The notes under the pieces: generated by a model
What the model was told of the DNA's origin: nothing
The model's database searches: none
What the model saw: the letters and a program-made list of their open reading frames with translations, nothing else
Shown: one piece after another, positions 41,551 to 50,814 of the stretch
Position numbering within the stretch: the stretch's first letter is position 1
Layout: each line of letters starts with the position of its first letter
Source: TMED13 sp042090305
GTDB lineage: Bacteria > Pseudomonadota > Alphaproteobacteria > Methylaequorales > Methylaequoraceae
Reading direction: 5' to 3'
Assembly (NCBI GenBank): GCA_042090305.1
Contig: JBELJQ010000008.1
Span: forward strand, 1-55,481
Length of the DNA stretch: 55,481 nucleotides
Position numbers and translations under genes: made by a program

Positions 41551-42936
41551 ATGTTATTTAATAGTTTAAACTTCATTTTTTTTGCTTTAATATTTTTCCC
41601 AATTTATCACCTTGCAAGTGGTAGATACAGGTTATTTATAACACTTATTTCAAGCTATATTTTTTATGGTTTTTTTGATTATAGGTTTTTATTGTTAATT
41701 TTAGGTATAACAATTACCAATTTTTATTTTGCTATTTTATTAGAAAGAAAACGAAAAAAAATTTTGTTAGTTATTCCTATAACTTTAAATTTATTAACTC
41801 TGGCATATTTCAAATATTTTAACTTTTTTATAGAATCATTTTATCATTTATTAGAAATTCTCGGTATATATAAGAAACAATATTTGTTTGATATAATACT
41901 TCCAGTTGGGATCTCTTTCTTTACTTTCCAGGCTATGAGTTATATTATTGATGTTTATCAAGAAAGAATTAAGGCTGAGAAAAACTTACTAAAATTCTCA
42001 ACTTATATTGCGCTCTTTCCTCAGCTCGTTGCAGGTCCGATTGTTCGTGCTAAATCATTAATTAAATTTCTAGGAAATAAATCTCGTTTATCTTTTGTAC
42101 TATTCTTAAAATCAATTGAACTAATTATTTATGGATATTTCCTGAAAATCTGTGTAGCAGATCGACTTGGAATAATTACTGAACAAACTTTTTCAAACCC
42201 CCAAAATTATGGTGGTCTTGTACATTTTATTTCTAGTTTATTTTTCTCTTTTCAAATATATGCAGATTTTGCAGGTTACTCATTAATCGCAATTGGTCTT
42301 GGAAAACTTATGTGCTTGAGGTTTGGAACTAACTTTCGTAGACCGTATTATGCAAACAATATACAAGAATTCTGGAGACGGTGGCATATCTCTCTTTCAA
42401 CTTGGCTGAGAGACTATATTTATATACCATTAGGTGGGAGTAGAGCACATTACCTAAAAGTCATATTAAATATACTTTTAGTAATGTTTTTAGGTGGTTT
42501 ATGGCATGGAGCATCATTTAACTTTGTAATATGGGGTACACTTCATGGCATATTCTTGTGTATTTTTAGATTTTATAATTTATATTTTAAAAAAGTAAAT
42601 TTCCCAAAGTTTACAAGTATTTTATTAACATTTTTATTAGTCAATTTTCTATGGATTTTTTTTAGGTCTGACAATCTTGAAATTTCAATAATAATAATTC
42701 AAAAAATTTTCTCAATTCATAATTATACTTCAAATATTTCATTTGATCTTTTTAATTTAGTAATTGGTTCATCTATGATTTTATTCGTATGTTTAATAGA
42801 TTATTATTTTGAATATTTATCTAAAAAATTTAAATATAGAGTATCTTTGAGAATCTTTTTTAGTATTATAATTTTATGGATGATACCATTTATTGGAGTG
42901 TTTGAAGGAACTAACTTTATTTATTTTAAGTTTTAA
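41551..42936 (+). CDS. MBOAT family O-acyltransferase (AlgI/DltB-like)
   Basis: A polytopic inner-membrane acyltransferase with about ten hydrophobic segments. The family hallmarks FWRRWHISLSTWLRDYIYIPLGG and LWHGASFNFVIWGTLHG are present, with His319 (the catalytic His) and His332. It moves an acyl group, usually acetyl, from a cytoplasmic donor across the membrane for O-acylation of a polysaccharide or teichoic acid-like polymer. The stop overlaps the start of the SGNH-like gene (TAATG), the usual partner arrangement (DltB-DltD, AlgI with AlgJ/AlgX). The 461 aa length is normal. Confidence 0.92.
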   Translation: MLFNSLNFIFFALIFFPIYHLASGRYRLFITLISSYIFYGFFDYRFLLLILGITITNFYFAILLERKRKKILLVIPITLNLLTLAYFKYFNFFIESFYHLLEILGIYKKQYLFDIILPVGISFFTFQAMSYIIDVYQERIKAEKNLLKFSTYIALFPQLVAGPIVRAKSLIKFLGNKSRLSFVLFLKSIELIIYGYFLKICVADRLGIITEQTFSNPQNYGGLVHFISSLFFSFQIYADFAGYSLIAIGLGKLMCLRFGTNFRRPYYANNIQEFWRRWHISLSTWLRDYIYIPLGGSRAHYLKVILNILLVMFLGGLWHGASFNFVIWGTLHGIFLCIFRFYNLYFKKVNFPKFTSILLTFLLVNFLWIFFRSDNLEISIIIIQKIFSIHNYTSNISFDLFNLVIGSSMILFVCLIDYYFEYLSKKFKYRVSLRIFFSIIILWMIPFIGVFEGTNFIYFKF

Positions 42937-43820
42937 TGAGAAATTTTAAATTTATACTATTTTTTATTTTAATCTTTATTGTTGGTGATAGACTTTTAAG
43001 TGGTTCACTAATTTCTTTATCTAAATATAGTTCACTTCCGTATGCTAAAGTTTATACTGAAAGAGCAAAAAGTGATATTTTAATCCTTGGTGATTCAAGG
43101 GCTTATCACCATTTAAACGAACATGATTGGACATTTACTTCAGGTTATAAAACTTTTTCTTTATCTATGACCGGTTCTCCAATGCTTCTTCAAGAGGTTT
43201 TATTAAAAGACTATATAGTAAAATATGGCAATCCAAAATTAATCGCAATTGAACTGAATGCATTAATTTCGCCATTAGATAAAATTTTGTCGTTAAAATA
43301 TTTAGGTCTAATGTCAGATAATTTTAAATATTTAATGAGAGAGTATTATTATAAACACTACATCTTATGTAAAACTTTTAATCTTTTTTTCTTAAATTCA
43401 ATTGATTACTTAAATATATTGCACAAAGTTTTTGTAGAATATAGTCAACCTATGTTATCGGGTGTTATTACTGAAGAAGAACTAAAAATAGTTAAAGAAA
43501 ATAACTATACACCATACTTTAAAAACAAAAAATATAACCTAGAATCTCTTGAAAGAATTATTGAAGAGTACGGGAAAGATATAAAGTTAATTTTTATAAT
43601 AACCCCTTTTAACAAAAATTTTTTGGAAAAACAGTATGAAAAAGATGAATGGGTTCAGCAAGTTAAAGGATTAATACCAAGTAATAATAAATTATATGAT
43701 TTCTCGAATTCAATTATTAATAATGAATATTTCTTTGACGACAGACATTTAAATGATAAAGGTGTTAAAATCCTTTTAAACATTATGAAAAGAGAAAATT
43801 TTTTTGAAAATCTGATATAA
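42936..43820 (+). CDS. SGNH/GDSL-like periplasmic acyltransferase partner of MBOAT
   Basis: An N-terminal hydrophobic segment (about residues 4-20) predicts a membrane anchor with a periplasmic body. The catalytic elements of an SGNH fold are visible: Gly52-Asp53-Ser54 in LILGDSRAYHH, and Asp268-x-x-His271 in FDDRHLNDKG. This is the layout of DltD, AlgX and related O-acetyl transferases that receive the acyl group from MBOAT. It overlaps the MBOAT by 1 bp. Sequence outside the motifs is divergent. It likely finishes O-acetylation of the exported glycan in the periplasm. Confidence 0.8.
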   Translation: MRNFKFILFFILIFIVGDRLLSGSLISLSKYSSLPYAKVYTERAKSDILILGDSRAYHHLNEHDWTFTSGYKTFSLSMTGSPMLLQEVLLKDYIVKYGNPKLIAIELNALISPLDKILSLKYLGLMSDNFKYLMREYYYKHYILCKTFNLFFLNSIDYLNILHKVFVEYSQPMLSGVITEEELKIVKENNYTPYFKNKKYNLESLERIIEEYGKDIKLIFIITPFNKNFLEKQYEKDEWVQQVKGLIPSNNKLYDFSNSIINNEYFFDDRHLNDKGVKILLNIMKRENFFENLI

Positions 43821-43831
43821 TCTAGAAAATA

Positions 43832-44689
43832 ATGAATTTACCTAATGTAATTTTTGTAGGAGCAGAAAAATCTGGCTCAACTCTATTTCATAATATATTA
43901 AAAAATCATAAAGATGTTTTTGCTATTCAAAAAGAGACGGAATTTTTTTCATTTATTAATAAAGAAAAACCAAGAGATTATTATTTCAATAACCTTGAGC
44001 AATACAACACTTTATTTGAAGGTTCCCAAAATTTTAAGATAAAACTCGATGTATCCACAACGTATTTGTGTAGTCCAAATGCGGCCAATAATATAAAAAA
44101 AATTTGTCCAAGGGCTAAAATTATAATCTGCCTGAGAAATCCTACTGAAAGAGCTTACTCCAGGTATTGGATGTCTGCCAAAACAAATCATGAATTAGTC
44201 AATTATACGCCTGAAAAATTTATCAACTATTTTTTTGGTCATGAAACTGATATTCCATGGTCAAACGTTAGAGTAAGAGGTTTTTACTCTAAGAATGTAA
44301 AAAAATTTATGAGCATTTTTAAAAGAGATAATGTGTTAGTAGTTTACTATGACGATCTTAAACTTGATTCTCAGAAATTCTTTAATAGTGTATTCTCCTT
44401 TCTAAAAATTGAAAAAACTTCTATCGCAAAGAAAGAAGTTTATGCTGATTCCTTATATTCCCAAAATAAAATTTTACACAAATTGTTTAATTTATATTCT
44501 AACAAACTACCGCATAACTATTATTTTAATATTTTACGTAAAATTTATAAATATTTTAGAAAGTTTTTTTTAAAAAAATATCCACCAATTGGTTCTTTTG
44601 AAAAAAAAAAGATTATAAAGTTTTATATGGATGATATAGTCAAATTAGAAAAACTGCTCAATGTAGATCTAGATAAATGGAAAAAATAA
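43832..44689 (+). CDS. Sulfotransferase (heparan NDST-like, PAPS-dependent)
   Basis: A Sulfotransfer_1 family enzyme transferring sulfate from PAPS to a sugar hydroxyl or amine. The 5'-phosphosulfate loop GAEKSGSTLFHNIL is at residues 10-23 (catalytic-type Lys13), and the 3'-phosphate motif LRNPTERAYSRYWM at about 101-114. The 285 aa length is normal for bacterial members. It lies 11 bp after the SGNH gene and overlaps the membrane protein gene by 13 bp. With the SQD1-like gene it gives the island two separate ways to make an acidic, sulfur-bearing glycan. The acceptor is unknown. Confidence 0.9.
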   Translation: MNLPNVIFVGAEKSGSTLFHNILKNHKDVFAIQKETEFFSFINKEKPRDYYFNNLEQYNTLFEGSQNFKIKLDVSTTYLCSPNAANNIKKICPRAKIIICLRNPTERAYSRYWMSAKTNHELVNYTPEKFINYFFGHETDIPWSNVRVRGFYSKNVKKFMSIFKRDNVLVVYYDDLKLDSQKFFNSVFSFLKIEKTSIAKKEVYADSLYSQNKILHKLFNLYSNKLPHNYYFNILRKIYKYFRKFFLKKYPPIGSFEKKKIIKFYMDDIVKLEKLLNVDLDKWKK

Positions 44690-46032
44690 TCACACCAAAA
44701 GCTGTTTTTCTTATTATTTCGCTTGCTACGTTTTTAATTATAAAAAATTCTCCCTCCTTTTTTCCATATTACCTTCCTGATAGTTATGATTATATTCAAT
44801 TAGAGAACAGTTTTGATAGGAGGCTACTTTATACTTTTTTTTATATATTCACACAAAATATCCAAATAAATTTGGTTAATACTCAGATTATAATATTAAG
44901 CTTAAGTATAAGTTATTTAACAATTGTTTTTTTTTTAATTAGTAAAAATAAAATATTTGCAACAATTATATATTTTTCTTTAGCATTCAATATTTATTAC
45001 ACATCTTTTAGTAAAGTTATTTTACCAGAGTCAATATTCTTTTCTCTAATCAATGTTACTTTAGGATTGATTGTAATATCTAAAGAAAATAAAAATATAA
45101 AAGTATTTTTATTATTTGGCCTATGTATAGGTCTAATTGCCATTACTAAAAAGATTGGTATAGTCCTCTCAATTATTTTTACTCTATATTTTTTTCATAA
45201 AAATAAAGCTAAAAATTTAAAACTTATAATCATATCGATTTTTTCCTTAGTACTTATTTTTGAAAATATAATTTTCTTTAAATATCATGAAGAAAGAGGT
45301 TCAGTTGTTCCCACAGCTATCTTGGGTAAATTACTCTTTATTTCTGGGAGCGAGTCATTTAAATCTGAAAATTATCAGTACCTTAATAAATTTAAGGATG
45401 AAATGCTCATAATTCAGGATAAATCAAGTTCAATTCATAGTTTTTTAAATGCAATTGATAACCGTTTTATTAGAGCTGAATTACAATCAGATTACGAAGT
45501 AGTTCTTCAGTATCAAAATATCTTTGATCTAGACAATTACAAAGAGATTTCAACATTTATTAAAGATAATCACTATAAATTTTTTTTTGAAATGATAAAG
45601 AATAATCCAATTCAATATTTGGAGATTTTCTTTAATCATTATATTGGAATGTGGGCTGGAGGTGGAAAGTTTTTTCCTGAGTTTTATGAAAAACTTTCAG
45701 ATGAAAGTGTTCCTTATAGCAGTTATCTTAAAAATTCATCATCAGAAATGAAAATTACTAAAAATTCATTGATAATGATTTCACATTATTTATTAATTAT
45801 TTTATTCATAATATTTCTGTTTGTTAGTATTCTTTCTTTTATAAGGTTATTAATTAACAGAAAATTTGATATAGTTGTATTTCTTCTGATTGCTTGTAAC
45901 TTATATTTATGCCTTGTTGCATTTGTTAATGTATCAACTATTAGATATTTAATGCCAATTTACCCAATAGTAAATTTTGTAATTTTAATGATAATTAATA
46001 AGAAAGTATTGGTAAGAAAATGTGCGGAATAG
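44677..46032 (+). CDS. Multi-pass membrane protein, GT39/ArnT-like glycosyltransferase
   Basis: A 451 aa protein with about ten hydrophobic segments. The N-terminal LPDSYDYIQLENSF after the first membrane helix resembles the acidic-loop motif (DSxxY) of GT-C transferases such as ArnT and PMT, in which a periplasmic Asp acts on a polyprenyl-linked donor. The C-terminal half returns to the membrane after a soluble loop at about residues 210-350. It could be a lipid-linked-sugar transferase or a Wzy-like polymerase; motifs are too weak to choose. It overlaps the sulfotransferase and asparagine-synthase-like genes by 13 bp each. Confidence 0.65.
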   Translation: MEKIITPKAVFLIISLATFLIIKNSPSFFPYYLPDSYDYIQLENSFDRRLLYTFFYIFTQNIQINLVNTQIIILSLSISYLTIVFFLISKNKIFATIIYFSLAFNIYYTSFSKVILPESIFFSLINVTLGLIVISKENKNIKVFLLFGLCIGLIAITKKIGIVLSIIFTLYFFHKNKAKNLKLIIISIFSLVLIFENIIFFKYHEERGSVVPTAILGKLLFISGSESFKSENYQYLNKFKDEMLIIQDKSSSIHSFLNAIDNRFIRAELQSDYEVVLQYQNIFDLDNYKEISTFIKDNHYKFFFEMIKNNPIQYLEIFFNHYIGMWAGGGKFFPEFYEKLSDESVPYSSYLKNSSSEMKITKNSLIMISHYLLIILFIIFLFVSILSFIRLLINRKFDIVVFLLIACNLYLCLVAFVNVSTIRYLMPIYPIVNFVILMIINKKVLVRKCAE

Positions 46033-47900
46033 TAGGGTTTAAATTATTTAAGAAACAGAGAATTAATCCAGATAAATCTCTCAAAGAAATTACTAACCTT
46101 TTATTACATAGGGGACCAGACACTCAGGGTTATTGGAAAAATGAAAATGAAAAACTTTATTTAGGGCATACAAGACTTTCAATAATTGATCTATCTAATG
46201 AGGGCAATCAACCTATGGAATCATTTGACGGAAGGTATGTAATTGTATTCAATGGTGAAATATATAACTACAAAATTCTTAAAGCTAAATTAAAAACACA
46301 TAAATCTCAACCTGAGAATGTTAGCGATACCCGAATTCTCATAGAATTAATATCACAATATGGTGTTAAAAAGACATTATCATATATCGAGGGTATGTTT
46401 GCCTTTATGGTTTGGGATAAAAAAGAAAAAATAATGTATCTCGCAAGAGATATTTATGGTGAAAAACCATTATTTTATTATTGTGAAAATGACTGTTTTA
46501 TATTTTCATCCGAACTTAAATGTATCAAAAAATTACTAGGGTCAAAGCTAGAAATTAATAAAAAATCAATGCAACTTTATTCTTCGCTTGGTTATATACC
46601 AGCTCCTTATACAATATTTAAAAAAGTAAAAAAAGTAATACCAGGCGAATTATTAATTATAAATAACGAAAAAATTTGTAAAAAAATTAAATTTAATGAC
46701 TTTTTAACAACACAATCAAACGACAATACTTCATTAGACGATTTATATTATGAAACAACTATACTAATAGAAGAATCTATAAAAAAAATGATGGTTGCTG
46801 ATGTGGAAATTGGTTGTTTTTTATCTGGAGGAGTTGATTCAAGTTTAGTTGCTTCAATCATGCAAAAAAACTCAAATAAAAAAATCAAGACCTTCTCAAT
46901 TGGTTTTAAAGAAAAACAATATGACGAGTCTCAATTTGCTAAAAAAATATCTCAACATCTAAAAACTGACCATCATGAATTAATTCTGTCTAGCAATGAT
47001 TTATTGGAGAATGTTGAAAAAGTAAGTAGAATTTACGATGAACCGTTTGGAGATTCATCATTTTTGCCAACCTATTTACTTAGTAAGTTTGCATCAAAGA
47101 GTGTAAAAGTAGTATTATCTGGAGATGGTGGCGATGAAACTTTTCTAGGATATAATAGATACTCTTTTGCTAAAAGATTTGAAAAATTTAATGATATAAC
47201 CCCTTTACACTTTAGAACTCTAATAGCAAAGTTATTAAATTTAGTTCCAATTGGCATGTATGATTATATTAGTAGTCCATTTTTAAAGTACTTTGGAATT
47301 CATGGGTTTTCATCAAAGATGAAAAAAATTATTAGTCTAATGAATTTTGATAATAATTCTGAATTTTATAAGAAACTTAATATTATTGATAATTCAAATC
47401 TTGATTTCTTGAAAAGCCAAAAAATTTTCCATAATAATTCTGATATTATTAAAGCAACTCAAATAAATGATGTTAATTACTATTTATCCAATGATATTCT
47501 TGTGAAAGTTGATCGAGCTAGTATGGCAAATTCATTGGAAGTTCGTTCTCCATTCCTAGATCGTAAATTATCAAAAAAAGTTTTTAAATTGCCTTATAAA
47601 TTGACAATGAAAAACAATGAACTCAAATATATTTTAAAAAGAAAATTAGAAGATTATATTCCAAAGAGTTATTTTAATAGGCCAAAGATGGGGTTTGCAA
47701 TTCCATTACATAATTGGTTTAGAGAACCAGAATCAAAAAAATATTTTGACGAAATATTTTATACTTCAAACTGGGATAAAATAGGAATTGAAAAAAAAAA
47801 AATTAAATCTATGTGGAATGATTATAGTAAATTTTCAAATAGTACACCAGCTAAAATATGGAATTATGCTATGGCCGGTATTTGGCTTAGGAGTAATTAA
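46020..47900 (+). CDS. asnB: Asparagine synthase (glutamine-hydrolysing) family amidotransferase
   Basis: A two-domain enzyme: N-terminal Ntn-type glutaminase with the Cys2 nucleophile in MCGIVGF, HRGPDTQG and NGEIYNY; C-terminal synthetase with the PP-loop SGGVDSS at residues 269-275, GDGGDE and RPKMGFAIPLHNWF. The 626 aa length fits the WbpS/AsnB-like group of O-antigen clusters. Members there amidate uronic or aminuronic acids of the glycan. With ugd producing UDP-GlcA nearby, amidation of a uronic acid is a reasonable role; ordinary asparagine synthesis is the alternative. It overlaps the upstream membrane gene by 13 bp. Confidence 0.9.
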   Translation: MCGIVGFKLFKKQRINPDKSLKEITNLLLHRGPDTQGYWKNENEKLYLGHTRLSIIDLSNEGNQPMESFDGRYVIVFNGEIYNYKILKAKLKTHKSQPENVSDTRILIELISQYGVKKTLSYIEGMFAFMVWDKKEKIMYLARDIYGEKPLFYYCENDCFIFSSELKCIKKLLGSKLEINKKSMQLYSSLGYIPAPYTIFKKVKKVIPGELLIINNEKICKKIKFNDFLTTQSNDNTSLDDLYYETTILIEESIKKMMVADVEIGCFLSGGVDSSLVASIMQKNSNKKIKTFSIGFKEKQYDESQFAKKISQHLKTDHHELILSSNDLLENVEKVSRIYDEPFGDSSFLPTYLLSKFASKSVKVVLSGDGGDETFLGYNRYSFAKRFEKFNDITPLHFRTLIAKLLNLVPIGMYDYISSPFLKYFGIHGFSSKMKKIISLMNFDNNSEFYKKLNIIDNSNLDFLKSQKIFHNNSDIIKATQINDVNYYLSNDILVKVDRASMANSLEVRSPFLDRKLSKKVFKLPYKLTMKNNELKYILKRKLEDYIPKSYFNRPKMGFAIPLHNWFREPESKKYFDEIFYTSNWDKIGIEKKKIKSMWNDYSKFSNSTPAKIWNYAMAGIWLRSN

Positions 47901-47902
47901 TT

Positions 47903-48301
47903 ATGTTTTCTATTTCTCAAGGTATAGATATTGTTGAAATCAAAAGAATAGAAAAAGTTTATAACAAATTTAATAACAAATTTATAAATAGAATATTTTC
48001 AAACGAAGAAATTTCTAAAATAGAGTTTGGTACTAACAATAATTCCTATATTACTAATTTTCTAGCTGCTAGATATGCTTGTAAGGAAGCAGCCGCAAAA
48101 GCAGTTGGTACTGGTTTTTCAAATGGTCTAAAATTTAGGGATTTTCAAATATTTAACGATAAATCAGGGAAACCAGTATTAATAGTATCTAAAAAAGTTG
48201 AGCAAATTATAAAAAAAGATTTCTATTCTACAATTTCAATTAGTCACGAGAAAAAATTTGCTATTGCTTCTGTTATTTTTTACTATCCCGCCAATATATG
48301 A
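47903..48301 (+). CDS. acpS: Holo-ACP synthase, AcpS-type phosphopantetheinyl transferase
   Basis: A 132 aa AcpS with the Mg-binding GIDIVEIKRIE at the N-terminus and ARYACKEAAAKAVGTGF (the Glu in KEAAAKA is the second metal ligand). It transfers phosphopantetheine from CoA to the serine of an acyl carrier protein. AcpS normally sits with core genes (pdxJ, lepB-rnc-era region); here it is wedged between an amidotransferase (2 bp) and a glycosyltransferase (4 bp overlap) in a glycan operon, with no ACP gene in the window. Either it is the cell's only copy relocated, or a dedicated enzyme for a glycan acylation carrier. Confidence 0.92.
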   Translation: MFSISQGIDIVEIKRIEKVYNKFNNKFINRIFSNEEISKIEFGTNNNSYITNFLAARYACKEAAAKAVGTGFSNGLKFRDFQIFNDKSGKPVLIVSKKVEQIIKKDFYSTISISHEKKFAIASVIFYYPANI

Positions 48302-49383
48302 AAAAAAAAATTCTTATAGTCATTGGTAGTTTAGAGCTGGGTGGAACTGAAAAACAAATATTATATAAATTAAGATACTTAAAAAACAATTTTAATTTTA
48401 AGTTATTAATCTTTCAAAGAAGAGGTTTTCTTTATGAAGATTTTAAAAAATTAGGTATCGAAATAATTGATTTAACGGATCCTTCTTTTGGAAAAATATA
48501 CAAATATTCATTAATATTCTTTAGGATATTGTTTATAATAAGAAAAATACAGCCAGATGTCGTTAACTTTTATTTACCACACTCATATTTAATAGGGGGA
48601 CTCACTTCTTTTTTCTTTAAAAACATTAGCTTTATAATGTCAAGAAGATCAATGAATCTCTACCAGAGAAAATTTAGATTTACAAAATTTATAGAGACAA
48701 AGGTTCTTCATAAAAAAATGAAGTTAATTATTGCAAACTCAAAAGCTATTCAAAATCAACTTATTAATGAAGAGGGCGTACCCGTCAAAAAAATAAAAGT
48801 TATTAATAATTTTGTAGAAATCCCTGATTTAAAAAAAATATCACAAAAAAGAGTTAACATTTTATTTATTGCTAACTTAATTCCTTATAAAAACCATAAG
48901 CTAGTGGTTATGGCTTCTAATTTAATTAAAAGGAACTTAGATTATAAAATTCACATAATCGGTGAGGGTGAAGACAAATACTCAGATGAATTAAAGAGTT
49001 TAATTAATGAAAATAAACTTAATAATAAGTTTATTTTTCACGGTAAATTGGCTAATTACTCTAAAATTGCACAAATATCAGATATTGGTATTTTATCCTC
49101 TAATGAAGAGGGCCTCTCTAATGCTATAATGGAATATATGACATTAAAATTACCGATAGTTGCTACAAATGTAGGTGGCAATCAAGAGCTTATAACTAAT
49201 AATAAAAATGGATATTTAGTTGAAAAAGGAGATTATAAAAAATTTTCAAGTTATCTCCAAAAACTAATTATCAGTAAATCGCTTAGGAATAGATTTGGTA
49301 AAAAAAGCTACGAAATCATTACCAAAAGTTTTAATTTAGAAATGACAATTAAAAAATATGAGGGTTTGTACTGTAAACTTTAG
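48298..49383 (+). CDS. Glycosyltransferase family 4
   Basis: A GT-B retaining transferase with GSLELGGTEKQILY at the N-terminus, LFIANLIPYKNHKLVV at the donor-domain start and SSNEEGLSNAIMEYM as the E-x7-E region near residues 262-276. A further GGNQELITNNKNGYLV is typical. It has a 10-A run right after the ATG. It is the last gene of the island's final block, ending before the largest non-coding gap (189 bp). It adds a sugar whose identity cannot be deduced. Confidence 0.88.
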   Translation: MKKKILIVIGSLELGGTEKQILYKLRYLKNNFNFKLLIFQRRGFLYEDFKKLGIEIIDLTDPSFGKIYKYSLIFFRILFIIRKIQPDVVNFYLPHSYLIGGLTSFFFKNISFIMSRRSMNLYQRKFRFTKFIETKVLHKKMKLIIANSKAIQNQLINEEGVPVKKIKVINNFVEIPDLKKISQKRVNILFIANLIPYKNHKLVVMASNLIKRNLDYKIHIIGEGEDKYSDELKSLINENKLNNKFIFHGKLANYSKIAQISDIGILSSNEEGLSNAIMEYMTLKLPIVATNVGGNQELITNNKNGYLVEKGDYKKFSSYLQKLIISKSLRNRFGKKSYEIITKSFNLEMTIKKYEGLYCKL

Positions 49384-49572
49384 TCTTTTATTAAAAGTGA
49401 CAATAAATTAATTTCATTAAAACAATGATTTTTATTTAAATTCCTCTAAAAATAATTTATCTTAATTAAGAATATAAATATTACTAATTTAATGAAGTTA
49501 TTTAAAATAAAATTCTTTTAGAATCTATTTTATTATTCATCACCTTAGTTATAAGACTTCCCTATTCTTTAA
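49384..49572. other. Largest non-coding gap; island-to-core junction
   Basis: A 189 bp AT-rich segment with no ORF. An imperfect hairpin with arms 49506-49516 and 49520-49534 (3-base loop, 4-base bulge) could act as a weak terminator, though it has only one G-C pair. A TATAAG at 49550-49555 lies 17 bp before the egtB start and may be a -10 box. The gap separates the glycan genes from the ergothioneine set. Confidence 0.4.
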
Positions 49573-50814
49573 ATGAATTTAACTCGAGATAACAACATTC
49601 TAAGTTACTTTAAAAGAGTGAGATCCAAGACATTGAACTTAGTAATGAAGTTAAACCATGAAGATATGGTCGTGCAAAGTGAGGACTTTGTTAGTCCTAT
49701 TAAATGGCACCTAGGTCATACAACATGGTTTTTTGAAACTTTTATATTAAAAAAGTTTAATAAAAAATATAAAACTTTTGATAAGAGTTTTAACTACATC
49801 TTTAATTCTTACTATAATAAAATTGGACTTTATAATCCAAAAAGTAAAAGAGGTTTACTAGTTAGGCCAACAACTAAAAAAATTTTTGAATATAGAGAAT
49901 TCGTAAATAATGAAATATTAAACCTTTTAATCAAAAATGTAGATAATAATAAAGTATTAAACTTGATTGAATTAGGAATCAATCATGAGCAGCAGCATCA
50001 AGAATTAATATTAATGGATATCTTGAATATTTTTTATAATTGTCCTTTTCAACCACCATATAAAAAAAGACAAAAGATTAGAGATATTAAAAGATCCAAA
50101 TTTACTTGGTCAAATAAAGAGAAAATAAATTATAAATATGGTTATATTGATGATGAATTTTCATATGATAATGAGGGTCCATCTGGAGAGATGGAATTAA
50201 ACCCCTTCCAAATTAATATAGACTTTGTAACTGTTGGCGACTGGCAAAATTTTATTGAAGATGGTGGATATAGTATTCCAGACTTGTGGTTATCTGATGG
50301 TTGGGATTTTATAAAGCAAAACGAAATTAGTATGCCCATGTATTGGATAGATGAAAACCATCATTTTACATTATACGGTGTGGAAAAATTAAAAAAATCA
50401 CAACCTGTATCTAATATAAGCTTTTATGAAGCATATGCTTACTGTAAATATAAAAAACAAAGGTTGCCAACAGAGTTTGAGCTTGAACATTTTTTGAAAA
50501 GTAATAAAAAAAGAGGAAATCTGTTAGAATCAAATAACTTTCAACCTATATCTTTTTCGAATAAGGATTATCTAAACAATGCATATGGAAACCTATGGTG
50601 TTGGACTTCCAGTTATTATCAGCCATATAAAAAATTTAAACCTTTTAAAGAAGATTTAGGTGAATATAATGAAAAATTCATGTGTAACCAGTTTGTTCTC
50701 AAAGGTGGTTCTTTTGCCACTCCAATAAACCATATACGGCCATCATATAGAAATTTTTATTACCCACATGATAGGTGGCAATTTTGTGGATTAAGACTTG
50801 TTAAGGATATTTGA
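49573..50814 (+). CDS. egtB: Ergothioneine biosynthesis sulfoxide synthase EgtB
   Basis: A non-haem iron enzyme that couples hercynine (trimethyl-histidine) with cysteine or gamma-glutamylcysteine and O2. The N-terminal DinB_2-like domain carries KWHLGHTTWFFE (His49 likely iron ligand) and the second iron motif NHEQQHQEL (His138, His142). The C-terminal FGE-like domain has EAYAYCKYKKQRLPTEFE and GGSFATPINHIRPSYRNF, ending in RWQFCGLRL. The 413 aa length is normal. It overlaps egtD by 4 bp, forming an operon. Cytosolic redox protection is the usual role. Confidence 0.94.
   Translation: MNLTRDNNILSYFKRVRSKTLNLVMKLNHEDMVVQSEDFVSPIKWHLGHTTWFFETFILKKFNKKYKTFDKSFNYIFNSYYNKIGLYNPKSKRGLLVRPTTKKIFEYREFVNNEILNLLIKNVDNNKVLNLIELGINHEQQHQELILMDILNIFYNCPFQPPYKKRQKIRDIKRSKFTWSNKEKINYKYGYIDDEFSYDNEGPSGEMELNPFQINIDFVTVGDWQNFIEDGGYSIPDLWLSDGWDFIKQNEISMPMYWIDENHHFTLYGVEKLKKSQPVSNISFYEAYAYCKYKKQRLPTEFELEHFLKSNKKRGNLLESNNFQPISFSNKDYLNNAYGNLWCWTSSYYQPYKKFKPFKEDLGEYNEKFMCNQFVLKGGSFATPINHIRPSYRNFYYPHDRWQFCGLRLVKDI

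Noticed and set aside
49391..49534. Strong rho-independent terminator after the last glycosyltransferase
   Set aside because: The only hairpins are AT-only or nearly so; CTTTTATTAAAAG leaves a single-base loop and the 49506-49534 hairpin has one G-C pair.
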